DNA from: Pseudonocardia xinjiangensis
Lineage (GTDB): Bacteria; Actinomycetota; Actinomycetes; Mycobacteriales; Pseudonocardiaceae
DNA length: 39,520 nucleotides
Assembly (NCBI RefSeq): GCF_012911925.1
Contig: NZ_JAAXKY010000063.1
Location: forward strand, 1 to 39,520
Direction of reading: 5' to 3'
Under the pieces are notes generated by a model. That model searched no databases, was not told the origin of the DNA, and saw only the letters and a list, made by a program, of their open reading frames with translations. The position numbers were made by a program, and so were the translations under genes. Positions 7,736 to 16,747 of the stretch are shown here, piece after piece (within the stretch, counting starts at the first letter, position 1; each line of letters starts with the position of its first letter).

Positions 7736-8606
7736 CGTGCAGGTCGAGGAACACCTTCGTGCCCAGCAGCGCCTCGATCTGACGGCGGGAGTCGGTGCCG
7801 ACCTGCCGCAGCCGCTCCCCGCCCTTCCCGATCATGATGCCCTTCTGGCTCTGCCGCTCCACGTAGATGTTGGCGTGCACGTTCAGCATCGGCGCGGCCT
7901 TCTCGTGCCTGCCCTCGCGCGGCACCATCTCCTCGATCACCACGGCGATCGAGTGCGGCATCTCGTCGCGCACGCCCTCGAGCGCGGCCTCGCGGATCAG
8001 CTCCGCGACCAGCGTCTCCTCCGGCTCGTCGGTGAGCTCACCGTCGGGGTAGAGCGGGGGGCCCTCCGGCAGCCGGTCGACGAGCAGGTTGGACAGCAGG
8101 TCGACCTGGAACCCGTCGACCGCCGAGCAGGGCACCACCTCGGCAAAGTCCATGAGGTTCGTGAGCTGGGTGAGCCGCTCGACGATCTGCTCGGGCTGCG
8201 CGAGGTCGGTCTTCGTGACGACGCCGAGCACGGGCGTGCGGCCTGCGACCGACCGCAGCTCGTTGACGATGAACTCGTCGCCCCGGCCCACCGGCGCGTC
8301 GGCCGGCACGCAGAAGCCGATGACGTCGACCTCGGCCCAGGTCTCGCGGACGACGTCGTTGAGCCTGCTGCCCAGCAGCGTGCGCGGCTTGTGCAGGCCC
8401 GGGGTGTCGACCACCACGAGCTGCGCGTCGGGCCGGTGCAGGATGCCGCGGATGGCGTGGCGGGTGGTCTGCGGCCGGCTCGACGTGATCGCGATCTTCT
8501 GCCCGATCAGGGCGTTGGTGAGCGTCGACTTTCCCGCGTTGGGACGCCCGACGAAGCAGGCGAACCCGGACCGGAAGCCGTCGGGGACCGCGCTGAAGCC
8601 GGTCAC
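7677..8606 (-). CDS. era: GTPase Era
   Basis: Era is an essential GTPase that binds the 3' end of 16S rRNA during 30S assembly. The 309-aa product shows the G motifs: G1 GRPNAGKS (about residue 20), switch region SSRPQTTRHAIRG, G3 DTPGLH, and G4 as TKTD. It ends with the KH RNA-binding domain marked by IMIGKGGERLRQVG. The GTG start at 8606 overlaps the stop codon of the 2-hydroxyglutarate oxidase gene (GTGA), which decides the start; the open frame extends further upstream but lacks Era-like sequence. Confidence 0.97.
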   Translation of the reverse strand: MTGFSAVPDGFRSGFACFVGRPNAGKSTLTNALIGQKIAITSSRPQTTRHAIRGILHRPDAQLVVVDTPGLHKPRTLLGSRLNDVVRETWAEVDVIGFCVPADAPVGRGDEFIVNELRSVAGRTPVLGVVTKTDLAQPEQIVERLTQLTNLMDFAEVVPCSAVDGFQVDLLSNLLVDRLPEGPPLYPDGELTDEPEETLVAELIREAALEGVRDEMPHSIAVVIEEMVPREGRHEKAAPMLNVHANIYVERQSQKGIMIGKGGERLRQVGTDSRRQIEALLGTKVFLDLHVKIAKDWQRDPKQLRKLGF

Positions 8607-9856
8607 GCCGCGCTCAGCGGGGCGATCCGCTCGCCCGTGAGGCGCTCCAGGATCTCCCGGCCGATCGGCAGGGCAGCGGTGGCCGCGGGCGACGGCGCGT
8701 TCAGCACGTGCAGGACGGAGCCCGCACCCCGCGTGCCGCCCACCCCGGCCTGCTCGACGAACAGGAAGTCGTCCACCAGCGAGCCGTCCGGCTTCACGGC
8801 CTGCGCCCGCACCCCCGCACCCGCAGGCGAGAGGTCCTCGGCCCGCACGTCCGGCAGCATCCGCTGGATCTGCTCGACCATGGCCTTCTTCGACAGGGAC
8901 CGGTGCACCTCGCCGAGCCCGTAGCGCCAGTGCTGCCGGGCCAGCCGCAGCATGCCGGGGTAGGCCAGCGACTGCACCAGCTCCTTCGGCCGGATCGTGC
9001 CCCACGAGTACCCCTCGCGGGCCAGCGCCAGCACCGCGTTGGGGCCGGCGTGGACGTGCCCGTCGATCCCCCGGGTGGCGTGCACGCCCAGGAACGGGAA
9101 CGCGGGGTCGGGCACCGGGTAGATCAGGCCCTTGACCAGCTGGGAGGCCCGGTCGCTGAAGCCCGAGTACTCCCCGCGGAACGGGATGATCCGGATACCG
9201 GGGTCGGCGCCGGAGGCCCGCGCCACCTCGTCGCAGCGCAGCCCGGCACAGACCACCACCTGCTTGGCGAGCAGGTCCGTGCCGTCGGTGCGCACAACCA
9301 CGTCCTCGCGGCGGCGCACCAGCCGCAGCACCGAGGTGCCGAGGTGGATCTCACCGCCCTCCTTCGCCACCAGCTCACCGATCTTCTCGGCGACGAGCCG
9401 GTAGTCGCAGATGCCGGTGGACGGGACATACAGCGCGGCGATGCCCCGGACGTGCGGCTCGCGCTCGCGCATCCCGGCCGGGTCGAGCTCGTGCGCCTCC
9501 ACCCCGTTGGCGGCGCCCCGACGGGCCAGCTCCGCCATCCGCGGCAGCTCCTCCGGCTCCGTGGCCACGACGAGCTTGCCGGTGACCTCGTGCGGCAGGT
9601 CGTGCTCCCGGCAGAAGGCGACGGTCTCCGCGCACCCGGCCACCGCGAGGCGCGCCTTGAGACCACCGGGCGCGTAGTAGAGGCCCGAGTGGATGACGTT
9701 GGAGTTGTTGCCCGTCTGGTGGGTGGCGAGGCGCTGCTCGCGCTCCACGACGGCCACCGAGCGCCCGCTGCGGACCACGGCGTGGGCGGTGGCGAGGCCG
9801 ACGATGCCGCCGCCGACCACGACGACGTCGAACTTCGGAGTGGCGGGGAAGGTCAT
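8603..9856 (-). CDS. lhgO: L-2-hydroxyglutarate oxidase (FAD-dependent)
   Basis: This 417-aa FAD oxidoreductase of the DAO superfamily oxidises L-2-hydroxyglutarate to 2-oxoglutarate, a metabolite-repair or lysine-catabolism step. The Rossmann motif VVVVGGGIVGLATA is at the N-terminus. The family-typical segments THQTGNNSNVIHSGLYY, STGICDYRLV and FRGEYSGF are all present, and the length fits LhgO. It is locked into a chain of overlaps: its ATG overlaps the stop of the cytidine-deaminase-like gene and its stop overlaps the era start. A metabolite-repair enzyme between ribosome-assembly genes is a notable context. Confidence 0.92.
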   Translation of the reverse strand: MTFPATPKFDVVVVGGGIVGLATAHAVVRSGRSVAVVEREQRLATHQTGNNSNVIHSGLYYAPGGLKARLAVAGCAETVAFCREHDLPHEVTGKLVVATEPEELPRMAELARRGAANGVEAHELDPAGMREREPHVRGIAALYVPSTGICDYRLVAEKIGELVAKEGGEIHLGTSVLRLVRRREDVVVRTDGTDLLAKQVVVCAGLRCDEVARASGADPGIRIIPFRGEYSGFSDRASQLVKGLIYPVPDPAFPFLGVHATRGIDGHVHAGPNAVLALAREGYSWGTIRPKELVQSLAYPGMLRLARQHWRYGLGEVHRSLSKKAMVEQIQRMLPDVRAEDLSPAGAGVRAQAVKPDGSLVDDFLFVEQAGVGGTRGAGSVLHVLNAPSPAATAALPIGREILERLTGERIAPLSAA

Positions 9857-10239
9857 GCGGACGTCTCCGTGGTGGTGATCGGGGAGTGGATCTGCTGGAC
9901 GGCACCGGTGACGTCGGCGCGCAGGACGGAGGCGGTGGGGGCGAGGTCGTGGACGGCGGCGAGCGAGGCGGCGTCCACCGTGCCGGCGGCGGTGACGACC
10001 GCGGCCGCCTCGAGCCCCGGAGCCCCGCTGGACACGGCGGCGGCGACAGCGGCCTGCAGCGCGCTGAGCGACAGCGACGGGAGCGCGACGGACGTGGCCG
10101 CGTACGTGCGCCCGTCGGTGTCGCGGACGGCAGCACCCTCGGCGGCACCCGTGCGGGCCCGTGCCGATCGGGCCAGCGTCACGATCTTCGCGTCCTCCGG
10201 GGCGAGGGCCTCGGGGGACGGGTCACCCTGGTCGGACAT
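9853..10239 (-). CDS. Degenerate cytidine deaminase-like protein
   Basis: This 128-aa protein sits where actinobacteria keep a small gene annotated as cytidine deaminase, between corC and era. Fold-like features remain ([27 protein letters not shown]). The zinc-binding, catalytic His/Cys-Ala-Glu motif and the Pro-Cys-x-x-Cys motif of active deaminases are both missing, and the protein has no cysteine, so it cannot be a zinc-dependent deaminase. The start at 10239 has a clear ggaggag ribosome site and lies inside the end of corC (17-nt overlap). Retention in an overlapping operon suggests a non-catalytic role. Confidence 0.85.
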   Translation of the reverse strand: MSDQGDPSPEALAPEDAKIVTLARSARARTGAAEGAAVRDTDGRTYAATSVALPSLSLSALQAAVAAAVSSGAPGLEAAAVVTAAGTVDAASLAAVHDLAPTASVLRADVTGAVQQIHSPITTTETSA

Positions 10240-11614
10240 CGCTCTCCTCCCGACGGCCGGCGCTCTCGGCGCCCACACCGTCCCGTTCCTCGTCGTCCTC
10301 GCCTGCCTCCACCGGCTCGACCAGCACCGTGTTGATCCGGATCCGGCCCCGGGCATCCTTGCCGCCCTCGGCCAGCAGCCGCAGCCCGGGCACCTCGGCA
10401 CGGGCACCCGGCAGCGGCACCCGACCGAGCCGATGGGCGAGCAGGCCGCCCACCGTGTCGACGTCGGCGGCTGCCAGCACGTCGGTCAGCAGGCTGTCGA
10501 CCCCGTCGGCCCCGGGGAACAGCTCCACCAGATCCTCCACCGGCAGTCGCGCGGAGACCCGGAGCCTACGTCCGTCGAGCTCCTGGACGTCGGGCACCTC
10601 CTCGGAGTCGTACTCGTCGGTGATCTCCCCGACGATCTCCTCCAGGATGTCCTCGATCGTCACCACGCCGGCGGTGCCGCCGTACTCGTCGACGACGATC
10701 GCCATGTGGCTGCGGGTGCGCTGCATCTCCTTGAGCAGCTCGTCGATGCGCTTGGTGTCCGGCACGAAGACCGCGGCCCGCATCACGGACTCCAGCGGAG
10801 CGACCGTCTCGTCGGTGGTGGCCCCGTCGGAGTCGGCGGCCTGCACCGCCTGGACGAGGTCCTTGAGGTAGGCGACACCCACGATGTCGTCAACGCTCTC
10901 ACCGAGCACCGGGATGCGGGAGTAGCCGCTCTTGAGCGCCAGCCGCAGCACCTTGTCGACGGCCGTGTCGCGTTCGGTCCACACCACGTCCGGACGCGGC
11001 ACCATCACCTCGCGCACGAGCGTGTCGCCCAGCTCGAACACCGAGTGGATCATCTGGCGCTCGTCCTCGTCGACCACACCGCTGGTGCTCGCCATGTCGA
11101 CCAGCTCGCGCAGCTCGACCTCGGAGGAGAACGGACCCTGCCGGAAGCCCTGGCCGGGGGTGATCGCGTTACCGATGACGATCAGCAGCTTCGTGAGCGG
11201 GCCCAGCAGCGTGGCGAGCGCCCGGATCGGGGCGGCGACCAGCATCCCGACGCGGTACGGGTGCTGGCGGCCCAGGGTGCGGGGACCGACGCCGATGAGG
11301 ACGTAGCTGACCACGAGCATGATCCCGCCGGCGGTGAGCGCCGCGGTCCACGTGGGCTGGATGTCCTCCACCAGTGCCACGGTGAGCAGGACGGTGGCAC
11401 CGGTCTCGGCGGCGAGCCGCAACAGCAGCAGCAGGTTGACGTGCCGGGGCCGGTCGGCCACCACGGTGGCGAGGGCCCGCGCCCCGGGGCGACCCGCCCG
11501 CACGAGCGCGTCGACCCTGGCCCGGGAGACCGAGTTGAGCGCGGCGTCGGCCGCGGCGAACAGACCCGCCAACGGGACGAGCACGACCGCGATGACGATC
11601 AGCTCGACGCTCAT
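10223..11614 (-). CDS. CNNM/CorC-family membrane protein (DUF21-CBS-CorC_HlyC)
   Basis: This 463-aa protein of the hemolysin-C/CorC family is linked to magnesium and divalent-cation transport. A DUF21/CNNM membrane domain of about four segments fills the first ~190 residues (opening [24 protein letters not shown]). Two CBS domains follow ([14 protein letters not shown] and [23 protein letters not shown]), then a C-terminal CorC_HlyC domain ([19 protein letters not shown]). It lies 48 bp downstream of ybeY on the same strand, the standard arrangement, and overlaps the next gene by 17 nt. Confidence 0.93.
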   Translation of the reverse strand: MSVELIVIAVVLVPLAGLFAAADAALNSVSRARVDALVRAGRPGARALATVVADRPRHVNLLLLLRLAAETGATVLLTVALVEDIQPTWTAALTAGGIMLVVSYVLIGVGPRTLGRQHPYRVGMLVAAPIRALATLLGPLTKLLIVIGNAITPGQGFRQGPFSSEVELRELVDMASTSGVVDEDERQMIHSVFELGDTLVREVMVPRPDVVWTERDTAVDKVLRLALKSGYSRIPVLGESVDDIVGVAYLKDLVQAVQAADSDGATTDETVAPLESVMRAAVFVPDTKRIDELLKEMQRTRSHMAIVVDEYGGTAGVVTIEDILEEIVGEITDEYDSEEVPDVQELDGRRLRVSARLPVEDLVELFPGADGVDSLLTDVLAAADVDTVGGLLAHRLGRVPLPGARAEVPGLRLLAEGGKDARGRIRINTVLVEPVEAGEDDEERDGVGAESAGRREESDVRPG

Positions 11615-11662
11615 GACGTCCGTTCCGACGCTCTCAGCGCGGTGCCGCTCATGACGGGGCCG

Positions 11663-12199
11663 TCAGCTGTCTTCGAGTCCGACGGTGCCGAGCACAGCGG
11701 AGTCGCTGCGGCGCTGGGCCTCGCGGGCGGCGGTCTCCGCCATCGCGGCCCGCCAGTCGCCGAGCAGCTTGTTCTGGAGGGCGAACATCTCGCGTTCCTG
11801 GTCGGGTTCGGCGTGGTCGTAGCCGAGCAGGTGCAGCACCCCGTGCACAGTGAGCAGATGGAGCTCGTCCGGCAGGGTGTGGCCGGCCTTGCGGGCCTGT
11901 TCCGTGGCGAACTCGGGGCAGAGCACGATGTCGCCGAGCAGCGCGGGCCCCATCTCGGGCGCGTCAGGGCGGCGGGACTCCTCGGTGAGCTCGTCCATCG
12001 GGAAGGACATGACGTCCGTGGGCCCCGGCTCGTCCATCCAGCGCTCGTGCAGCTCGCTCATGACCTCCGTGGTGACGGCCAGGATGCTCAGCTCCGCGGC
12101 GGGGTTGACGTGCATCGCGTCCAGCGCGTAGCGCGCCACCGAGGCGATGAGCGACTCGTCCACGGTGACGCCGGACTCGTTGCAGACCTCGATCGACAC
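11663..12199 (-). CDS. ybeY: Endoribonuclease YbeY
   Basis: YbeY is a zinc-dependent single-strand endoribonuclease involved in 16S rRNA 3'-end maturation and 70S quality control. The 178-aa product has the family-defining metal motif [11 protein letters not shown] (about residues 118-129) and the conserved [10 protein letters not shown]. The start at 12199 is preceded by a short divergent region shared with the alditol oxidase gene. In most relatives phoH lies directly upstream; here phoH is about 3.3 kb away, so ybeY must have its own promoter. Confidence 0.96.
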   Translation of the reverse strand: MSIEVCNESGVTVDESLIASVARYALDAMHVNPAAELSILAVTTEVMSELHERWMDEPGPTDVMSFPMDELTEESRRPDAPEMGPALLGDIVLCPEFATEQARKAGHTLPDELHLLTVHGVLHLLGYDHAEPDQEREMFALQNKLLGDWRAAMAETAAREAQRRSDSAVLGTVGLEDS

Positions 12200-12270
12200 C
12201 TGTTACCCCTGATCCGCCCGATGATGAACAGTGGCAAGAGTAGACCGTGGCCCTCTGTAGGTTCGGCTGC

Positions 12271-13518
12271 ATGGGCACTGCGGCAACCGTCACCAACTGG
12301 GCAGGCAACATCGTCTTCCGGGCTCGCCGGTTCCACCGGCCGGATTCGGTGGCGGAGCTACAGGAGCTGGTGGCCGGCAGCGAGCGGATCCGGGCCGTCG
12401 GCACCGGTCACTCGTTCAGCCCGATCGCCGACACCACGGCCGACCAGGTGTCGCTCGCGGGCCTCCCGCCGATCACCGCCATCGACCCGGACGCGGCAAC
12501 CGTCACGGTGTCGGCGGGCCTGCGCTACGGCGAGGTCACCGGGCTGCTGCACGAGGCCGGGTTCGCCCTTCCCAACCTCGGCTCCCTGCCCCACATCTCG
12601 ATCGCGGGCGCCTGCTCCACCGGCACGCACGGCTCCGGCGTCGGCAACGGGGCACTGGCGACGGCCGTGTCCGCCGTGGAGCTGGTGGGCGCCGACGGCG
12701 AGCTGCGCACGGTGCGCCGCGGGGACGTCGACTTCCCCGGTTCGGTGGTCGCCCTCGGCGGGCTGGGCATCGTCACGGCACTGACGCTGGACCTGCGTCC
12801 CACGTTCGGGATGCGGCAGTGGGTGTACGAGGGCCTGCGCGGGTTCGACGACGTCGAGGAGGCGCTCGCGAGCGCCTACAGCGTCAGCCTGTTCACCTAC
12901 TGGACGGGGCCCGAGTTCGACCAGGTGTGGGTCAAGCAGCGCGACACCGAACCCGAGCCGCCGGCGCGCTGGCTCGGCGCCACCCGGGCCGACGGGCCGC
13001 GGCACATGGTGCGCGGTGTCGACCCGGTGCACTGCACGGCGCAGCTCGGGGAGCCCGGGCCGTGGCACGAGCGGCTGCCGCACTTCCGGCTCGAGTTCAC
13101 CCCGAGCAGCGGCGACGAGCTGCAGTCGGAGTACCTGATCCCGCGGGCCGCACTGGTGGACGCGCTGCACGCCCTCGACCGGATCCGCGACACCATCGCG
13201 CCGGTCCTGCAGGTCTGCGAGGTGCGCTCGATCGCCGCCGACGACCTGTGGCTCTCCCTCGCCCACGACCGCGACAGCCACGCCCTGCACTTCACCTGGA
13301 TCGCCGACACCAACGCCGTGCTCCCGGTCGTGGCCGCCGTGGAGGCCGCGCTGGAGCCGTTCGCTGCACGGCCGCACTGGGGCAAGGTCTTCACCACCGG
13401 GCCCGAGGCCGTCCGCGCCCTCTGGCCCCGCCTGCCCGACGTCGAGCGGCTGCTGCGCCGCCACGACCCGGCAGGCAAGTTCCGCAACGACATGCTCGAC
13501 CACTACCTCCCGGGCTGA
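12271..13518 (+). CDS. aldO: Alditol oxidase (AldO/xylitol oxidase family)
   Basis: This 415-aa flavoprotein of the vanillyl-alcohol-oxidase superfamily closely resembles Streptomyces coelicolor AldO, which oxidises xylitol and sorbitol at C1 and makes hydrogen peroxide. The start VTNWAGNI, the FAD-linking His in GTGHSF (His47, equivalent to AldO His46), SLPHISIAGACSTGTHGSGVGNG, PWHERLPHFRLEFTPSSG and FAARPHWGKVF are all AldO signatures, so the FAD is probably covalently bound. ATG 12271 is chosen because the conserved N-terminus begins there. It lies on the opposite strand to its neighbours, between ybeY and a peptidase-like gene, in what looks like an insertion into the phoH-ybeY junction. 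Confidence 0.92.
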   Translation: MGTAATVTNWAGNIVFRARRFHRPDSVAELQELVAGSERIRAVGTGHSFSPIADTTADQVSLAGLPPITAIDPDAATVTVSAGLRYGEVTGLLHEAGFALPNLGSLPHISIAGACSTGTHGSGVGNGALATAVSAVELVGADGELRTVRRGDVDFPGSVVALGGLGIVTALTLDLRPTFGMRQWVYEGLRGFDDVEEALASAYSVSLFTYWTGPEFDQVWVKQRDTEPEPPARWLGATRADGPRHMVRGVDPVHCTAQLGEPGPWHERLPHFRLEFTPSSGDELQSEYLIPRAALVDALHALDRIRDTIAPVLQVCEVRSIAADDLWLSLAHDRDSHALHFTWIADTNAVLPVVAAVEAALEPFAARPHWGKVFTTGPEAVRALWPRLPDVERLLRRHDPAGKFRNDMLDHYLPG

Positions 13519-13526
13519 CCCCGGCC

Positions 13527-13557
13527 GGCACGCGCGCTGGTTGGCGCGCGAAGTGCC
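13527..13557 (+). terminator. Hairpin after the alditol oxidase gene
   Basis: Nine bases past the stop codon a GC-rich inverted repeat pairs GGCAC plus GCGCGC with GCGCGC plus GTGCC, leaving a small bulge and a short TGGTTG loop. There is no T-tract, which is common for actinobacterial terminators. It probably ends aldO transcription. Confidence 0.5.
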
Positions 13558-13560
13558 GCC

Positions 13561-13880
13561 ACCCCGCGAGTCGCCCGCTTTGTGCGCCCGAGTCGCCCGT
13601 TCCACGGTGGCGGCGCCGCCTCCGGGCCCCGCAGCGTCCTCGCAGAGGGCGTGGGCTCCTCGCAGACCCCGTGGGCCCTGCGAGGAACACCCTCGCTCTG
13701 CGAGGACGACCCACGCCCCGCGAGTCGCCCGCTTTGCGCATCCGAGTCGCCCGGTTCTGCGATGTCATCCCCGCCGGTCGGCCGGGTGTGCTCGGGGCGG
13801 CCGGTCGCGCCCGCCTCTCCGGGCGTCCTCGCAGAGGGCGTGGGTTCCTCGCAGGCCCCGTGGGCCCTGCGAGGAACACA
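13561..13880. repeat. Two-copy composite intergenic repeat
   Basis: The gap between aldO and the convergent peptidase-like gene is filled by a two-copy composite repeat. Part 1 is a pair of CGAGTCGCCCG 11-mers exactly 22 bp apart (13567 and 13589; again at 13721 and 13743). Part 2 is a 57-bp block at 13634-13690 and 13823-13879 differing at only two positions. Each block contains a hairpin; in the second, TTCCTCGCAGG pairs perfectly with CCTGCGAGGAA over 11 bp. No open frame in the 390 bp looks coding. A related piece occurs at 39439-39520, so this is a dispersed family. Confidence 0.85.
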
Positions 13881-13908
13881 CCCGGCGAGCGGAAGGCCCG
13901 GCCCTGCC

Positions 13909-15489
13909 TCAGCCGCCCGCGGGGGGTGTCTGGCGGGAGCAGGTGGTGTCCTGGGCCGGGAGCGCGAGGTCCACGAGGTAGCGGGTGGCGGCGGTGTCGG
14001 CGCAGGCGTTGGCGCCCTGCAGGGCGACCGTGTGCCCGTCGTTCTCCACCGTCAGCAGCCGGGCCTGCATCTGCCGGGCCAGCGACACGCCGTCCTCGTA
14101 CGGGGTGGCGGGGTCACCGGTCGAGGAGACGACCAGCACCGTGGGCAGACCGGGCGCCTTGACGGGCCCGGGCTCGCTCGTGGGCGGGACCGGCCAGAAC
14201 GAGCACTGCTCCAGCGCGTTCGACGGACCGGTGCCCGCGTCGAAGAACGGCGCGATCTGCAGCGACTCCTCGCTGATCTCGAGCGCGACCTGCCGGTCGG
14301 TCAGCCGGTCGGAGTCGACACAGTTGATCACCGGGAAGGCTTCCAGCAGGTTGCTGTAGCTGCCGTCGGGTGCCCGCTCGTAGTAGGCGTCGGCCAGCCG
14401 CAGCAGGTTGGTGCCGTTACCCTGGCCGACCTGCACGAGCCCGTCCCTCAGGAAGCCCCACAGCGACTCGGAGTACAGCGCGGTGAGCACGCCGGTCATC
14501 GCGTCGGTGTAGCCCAGAGTGCGGTCGCCCGCCGCGACCGGTGTGGCGATCAGCGGGCGCAGCAGCTCCTGCAGCCTCTTCGACGCGCCCTGCGCGTCGG
14601 TGCCCAGCGGGCAGCCCGGCTGCGCGACGCAGGCCGTGGCGAAGTTGTCGAAGGCCCGCTGGAAGCCACGGGCCTGGGTCAGCCGCGACTCCACCGGGTT
14701 CAGTGACGGGTCGACGGCGCCGTCGAGCACCATCGCGCGCACCGAGCCGGGGAACTGCTCGGCGTACTCCGCGCCGATGCTGGTGCCGTAGGAGTAGCCG
14801 ACGTAGCTCAGCTTCTCGTCGCCCACCACCTGGTGGGCGATGTTCAGGTCGCGGGCCACGTCCCGGGTGCCGACGTTGGCGAGCACGTCGAGGCCCACGC
14901 GGTCGGCGCAGCGCTGCGCGAAGTCCTTGTACTCGGCCTCGGTCTGCGCCACGCCCTCCGGCGAGGTGTCGATGTCGAGGTCGGCGCGCTCGGCGTCGAT
15001 CTCCTTCGTGTCGGAGCAGTCGATCGTCGGCTCGGACACGCCGACGCCGCGCGGGTCGAACCCGATCAGGTCGAACTTCTGGGCCACCTCACCGGTGCCG
15101 ATCAGGCCCGCCAGCGACGGCAGGAAGCTGACGCCGGAACCACCGGGGCCGCCGGGGTCGGTGAACAGCGAACCGATCCGGGCCGCCGGGTCGAGCGCCT
15201 TCTGCCGGAGCATCGCGATCCGCGCGGTCTTCCCGTCGGGGTTCGCGTAGTCGAGCGGCACCTCGAGGTAGGTGCAGTCGAACTTCGGGTCGGCGTAGGC
15301 CTGCCGGTCGGCGTCGGTGCGCGCGAAGTCGGCGCACGAGCCCCACGAGAGCTGTTGATCGAGGAACCGCTCCAGTCCCGCCTGGGCCGGCGCGGCGGGC
15401 GCCGCCGACGCCACAGGGGGGACAGCGATGGACAGACCGGCCAGAATCGGGACGAAGATCGCGACCACCGCGCGACGGGACACTCTCAC
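13909..15489 (-). CDS. Secreted alpha/beta hydrolase, tripeptidyl-aminopeptidase type
   Basis: This roughly 526-aa exported serine hydrolase belongs to the Streptomyces Tap/SlpD group, which removes N-terminal tripeptides. A signal peptide (SRRAVVAIFVPILAGLSIAV... ending ASAAPA) is followed by the hydrolase core: oxyanion region DPGGPGGSG, nucleophile elbow VGYSYGTSIG, the acid in STGDPATPYE, the base in ENDGHTVAL, and a TAP-type C-terminal domain with several cysteines. The frame extends to 15528, but the GTG at 15489 places the Arg-Arg signal peptide near the start; a second GTG at 15483 is also possible. It lies 58 bp downstream of phoH on the same strand. The substrate is not known. Confidence 0.9.
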   Translation of the reverse strand: MRVSRRAVVAIFVPILAGLSIAVPPVASAAPAAPAQAGLERFLDQQLSWGSCADFARTDADRQAYADPKFDCTYLEVPLDYANPDGKTARIAMLRQKALDPAARIGSLFTDPGGPGGSGVSFLPSLAGLIGTGEVAQKFDLIGFDPRGVGVSEPTIDCSDTKEIDAERADLDIDTSPEGVAQTEAEYKDFAQRCADRVGLDVLANVGTRDVARDLNIAHQVVGDEKLSYVGYSYGTSIGAEYAEQFPGSVRAMVLDGAVDPSLNPVESRLTQARGFQRAFDNFATACVAQPGCPLGTDAQGASKRLQELLRPLIATPVAAGDRTLGYTDAMTGVLTALYSESLWGFLRDGLVQVGQGNGTNLLRLADAYYERAPDGSYSNLLEAFPVINCVDSDRLTDRQVALEISEESLQIAPFFDAGTGPSNALEQCSFWPVPPTSEPGPVKAPGLPTVLVVSSTGDPATPYEDGVSLARQMQARLLTVENDGHTVALQGANACADTAATRYLVDLALPAQDTTCSRQTPPAGG

Positions 15490-15547
15490 GCAGGGATAGT
15501 GACGGTGATCGGTCTCACGGGCAACCACCAGCGCCGGCCCGTGTCGA

Positions 15548-16573
15548 TCAGCGCCTGCGTGATCGCCGATCCTGCGGCGGACCGGTGCGCGGCGCGGCGG
15601 ACCGGAGGTTCGGCCGCTCGTTGTCGGCGTCCCAGCGCGCGTAGGCGTCGACGATGTCGGCCACCAGCCGGTGGCGCACGACGTCGGTGCTCGTGAGCTG
15701 GGAGAAGTGCACGTCGTCGACGTCGCCGAGGATGTCGCGCACGACCGTGAGCCCGGAGCGGGTGCTGCCCGGCAGGTCGACCTGCGTGACGTCGCCGGTG
15801 ACCACGATTTTCGAGCCGAACCCGAGCCGCGTCAGGAACATCTTCATCTGTTCCGGCGTGGTGTTCTGGGCCTCGTCGAGGATGATGAACGCGTCGTTGA
15901 GCGTGCGTCCCCGCATGTACGCCAGCGGCGCCACCTCGATGGTGCCCGCCGCCATCAGCTTCGGGATCGACTCGGGGTCGATCATGTCGTGCAGCGCGTC
16001 GTAGAGCGGGCGCAGGTACGGGTCGATCTTCTCGAAGAGCGTGCCGGGCAGGTACCCGAGCCGCTCCCCCGCCTCGACGGCCGGCCGGGTGAGGATGATC
16101 CGGTTGACCATCTTGGCCTGCAGCGCCTGCACGGCCTTCGCCATGGCGAGGTAGGTCTTGCCGGTACCGGCAGGGCCGATGCCGAAGACGATCGTGTGCG
16201 CGTCGATGGCGTCGACGTAGCGCTTCTGGTTGAGCGTCTTGGGCCGGATGGTCTTGCCACGCCGGGACAGGATGTCGAGGCTCAGCACCTCGGCCGGCGA
16301 CTCACCGATGCGGGCGCGCTCGTCGGCCCCGCCGTCACCGAGCATCTCCACGGTGCGCCGCACGGCGTCGGTGGAGACCTGCTGGCCGCGCTCGGCCAGG
16401 GTGATCAGCTCGGTGAAGACGCGCTCCGCGAAGGCCACGTCAGCGGGGGTGCCGGACAGGGTGAGCTCGTTGCCACGCACATGGACGTCGGCCTCGAGCA
16501 GGTCCTCGGCGACGCGCAGACTCTCGTCGCGCGAACCCAGCAGCGCGAGCAGAGCGGCGTCCGGAACGGCCAT
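15548..16573 (-). CDS. phoH: PhoH family ATPase
   Basis: PhoH is a cytosolic P-loop ATPase, often paired with YbeY and linked to RNA metabolism. The 341-aa protein has an N-terminal helical/KH-like region, Walker A GPAGTGKT (about residue 145), Walker B IILDEAQNTTPEQMK, and the conserved RPAVEAGERLGYLPG and VTGDVTQVDLPG segments. ATG at 16573 matches the usual family N-terminus; the frame runs open far upstream but that part is antisense to the mannosidase gene. Normally followed directly by ybeY, it is here followed by a secreted hydrolase. Confidence 0.95.
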   Translation of the reverse strand: MAVPDAALLALLGSRDESLRVAEDLLEADVHVRGNELTLSGTPADVAFAERVFTELITLAERGQQVSTDAVRRTVEMLGDGGADERARIGESPAEVLSLDILSRRGKTIRPKTLNQKRYVDAIDAHTIVFGIGPAGTGKTYLAMAKAVQALQAKMVNRIILTRPAVEAGERLGYLPGTLFEKIDPYLRPLYDALHDMIDPESIPKLMAAGTIEVAPLAYMRGRTLNDAFIILDEAQNTTPEQMKMFLTRLGFGSKIVVTGDVTQVDLPGSTRSGLTVVRDILGDVDDVHFSQLTSTDVVRHRLVADIVDAYARWDADNERPNLRSAAPRTGPPQDRRSRRR

Positions 16574-16747
16574 GCGGGACTGGACTGGGTCCGGATGGGT
16601 CAAGGGCTGTGCCGCCTGCTTCCTACGTCTCTGCTCGTGGGACCCAGCGATGCTACCGCGCGTGCCCCGTTGTGCGCCCGCTGATTCCGCCGTCGGCGAT
16701 CCCCGCCCGGCGGTTCCCCTCTGCGCGCATGTTGCTCCAATGGGCCC

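Noticed and set aside
8708..12784. A 1358-codon open frame on the plus strand across lhgO, corC and ybeY
   Set aside because: It is antisense to well-recognised genes, is rich in His, Arg, Gly and Val, and has no domain. In very high-GC DNA the frame opposite a real gene often stays open.
13567..13753. A CRISPR-like array from the regularly spaced CGAGTCGCCCG 11-mers
   Set aside because: Repeats are only 11 bp, occur in two pairs, and the gaps between pairs differ from the gaps within pairs. No cas genes are near.
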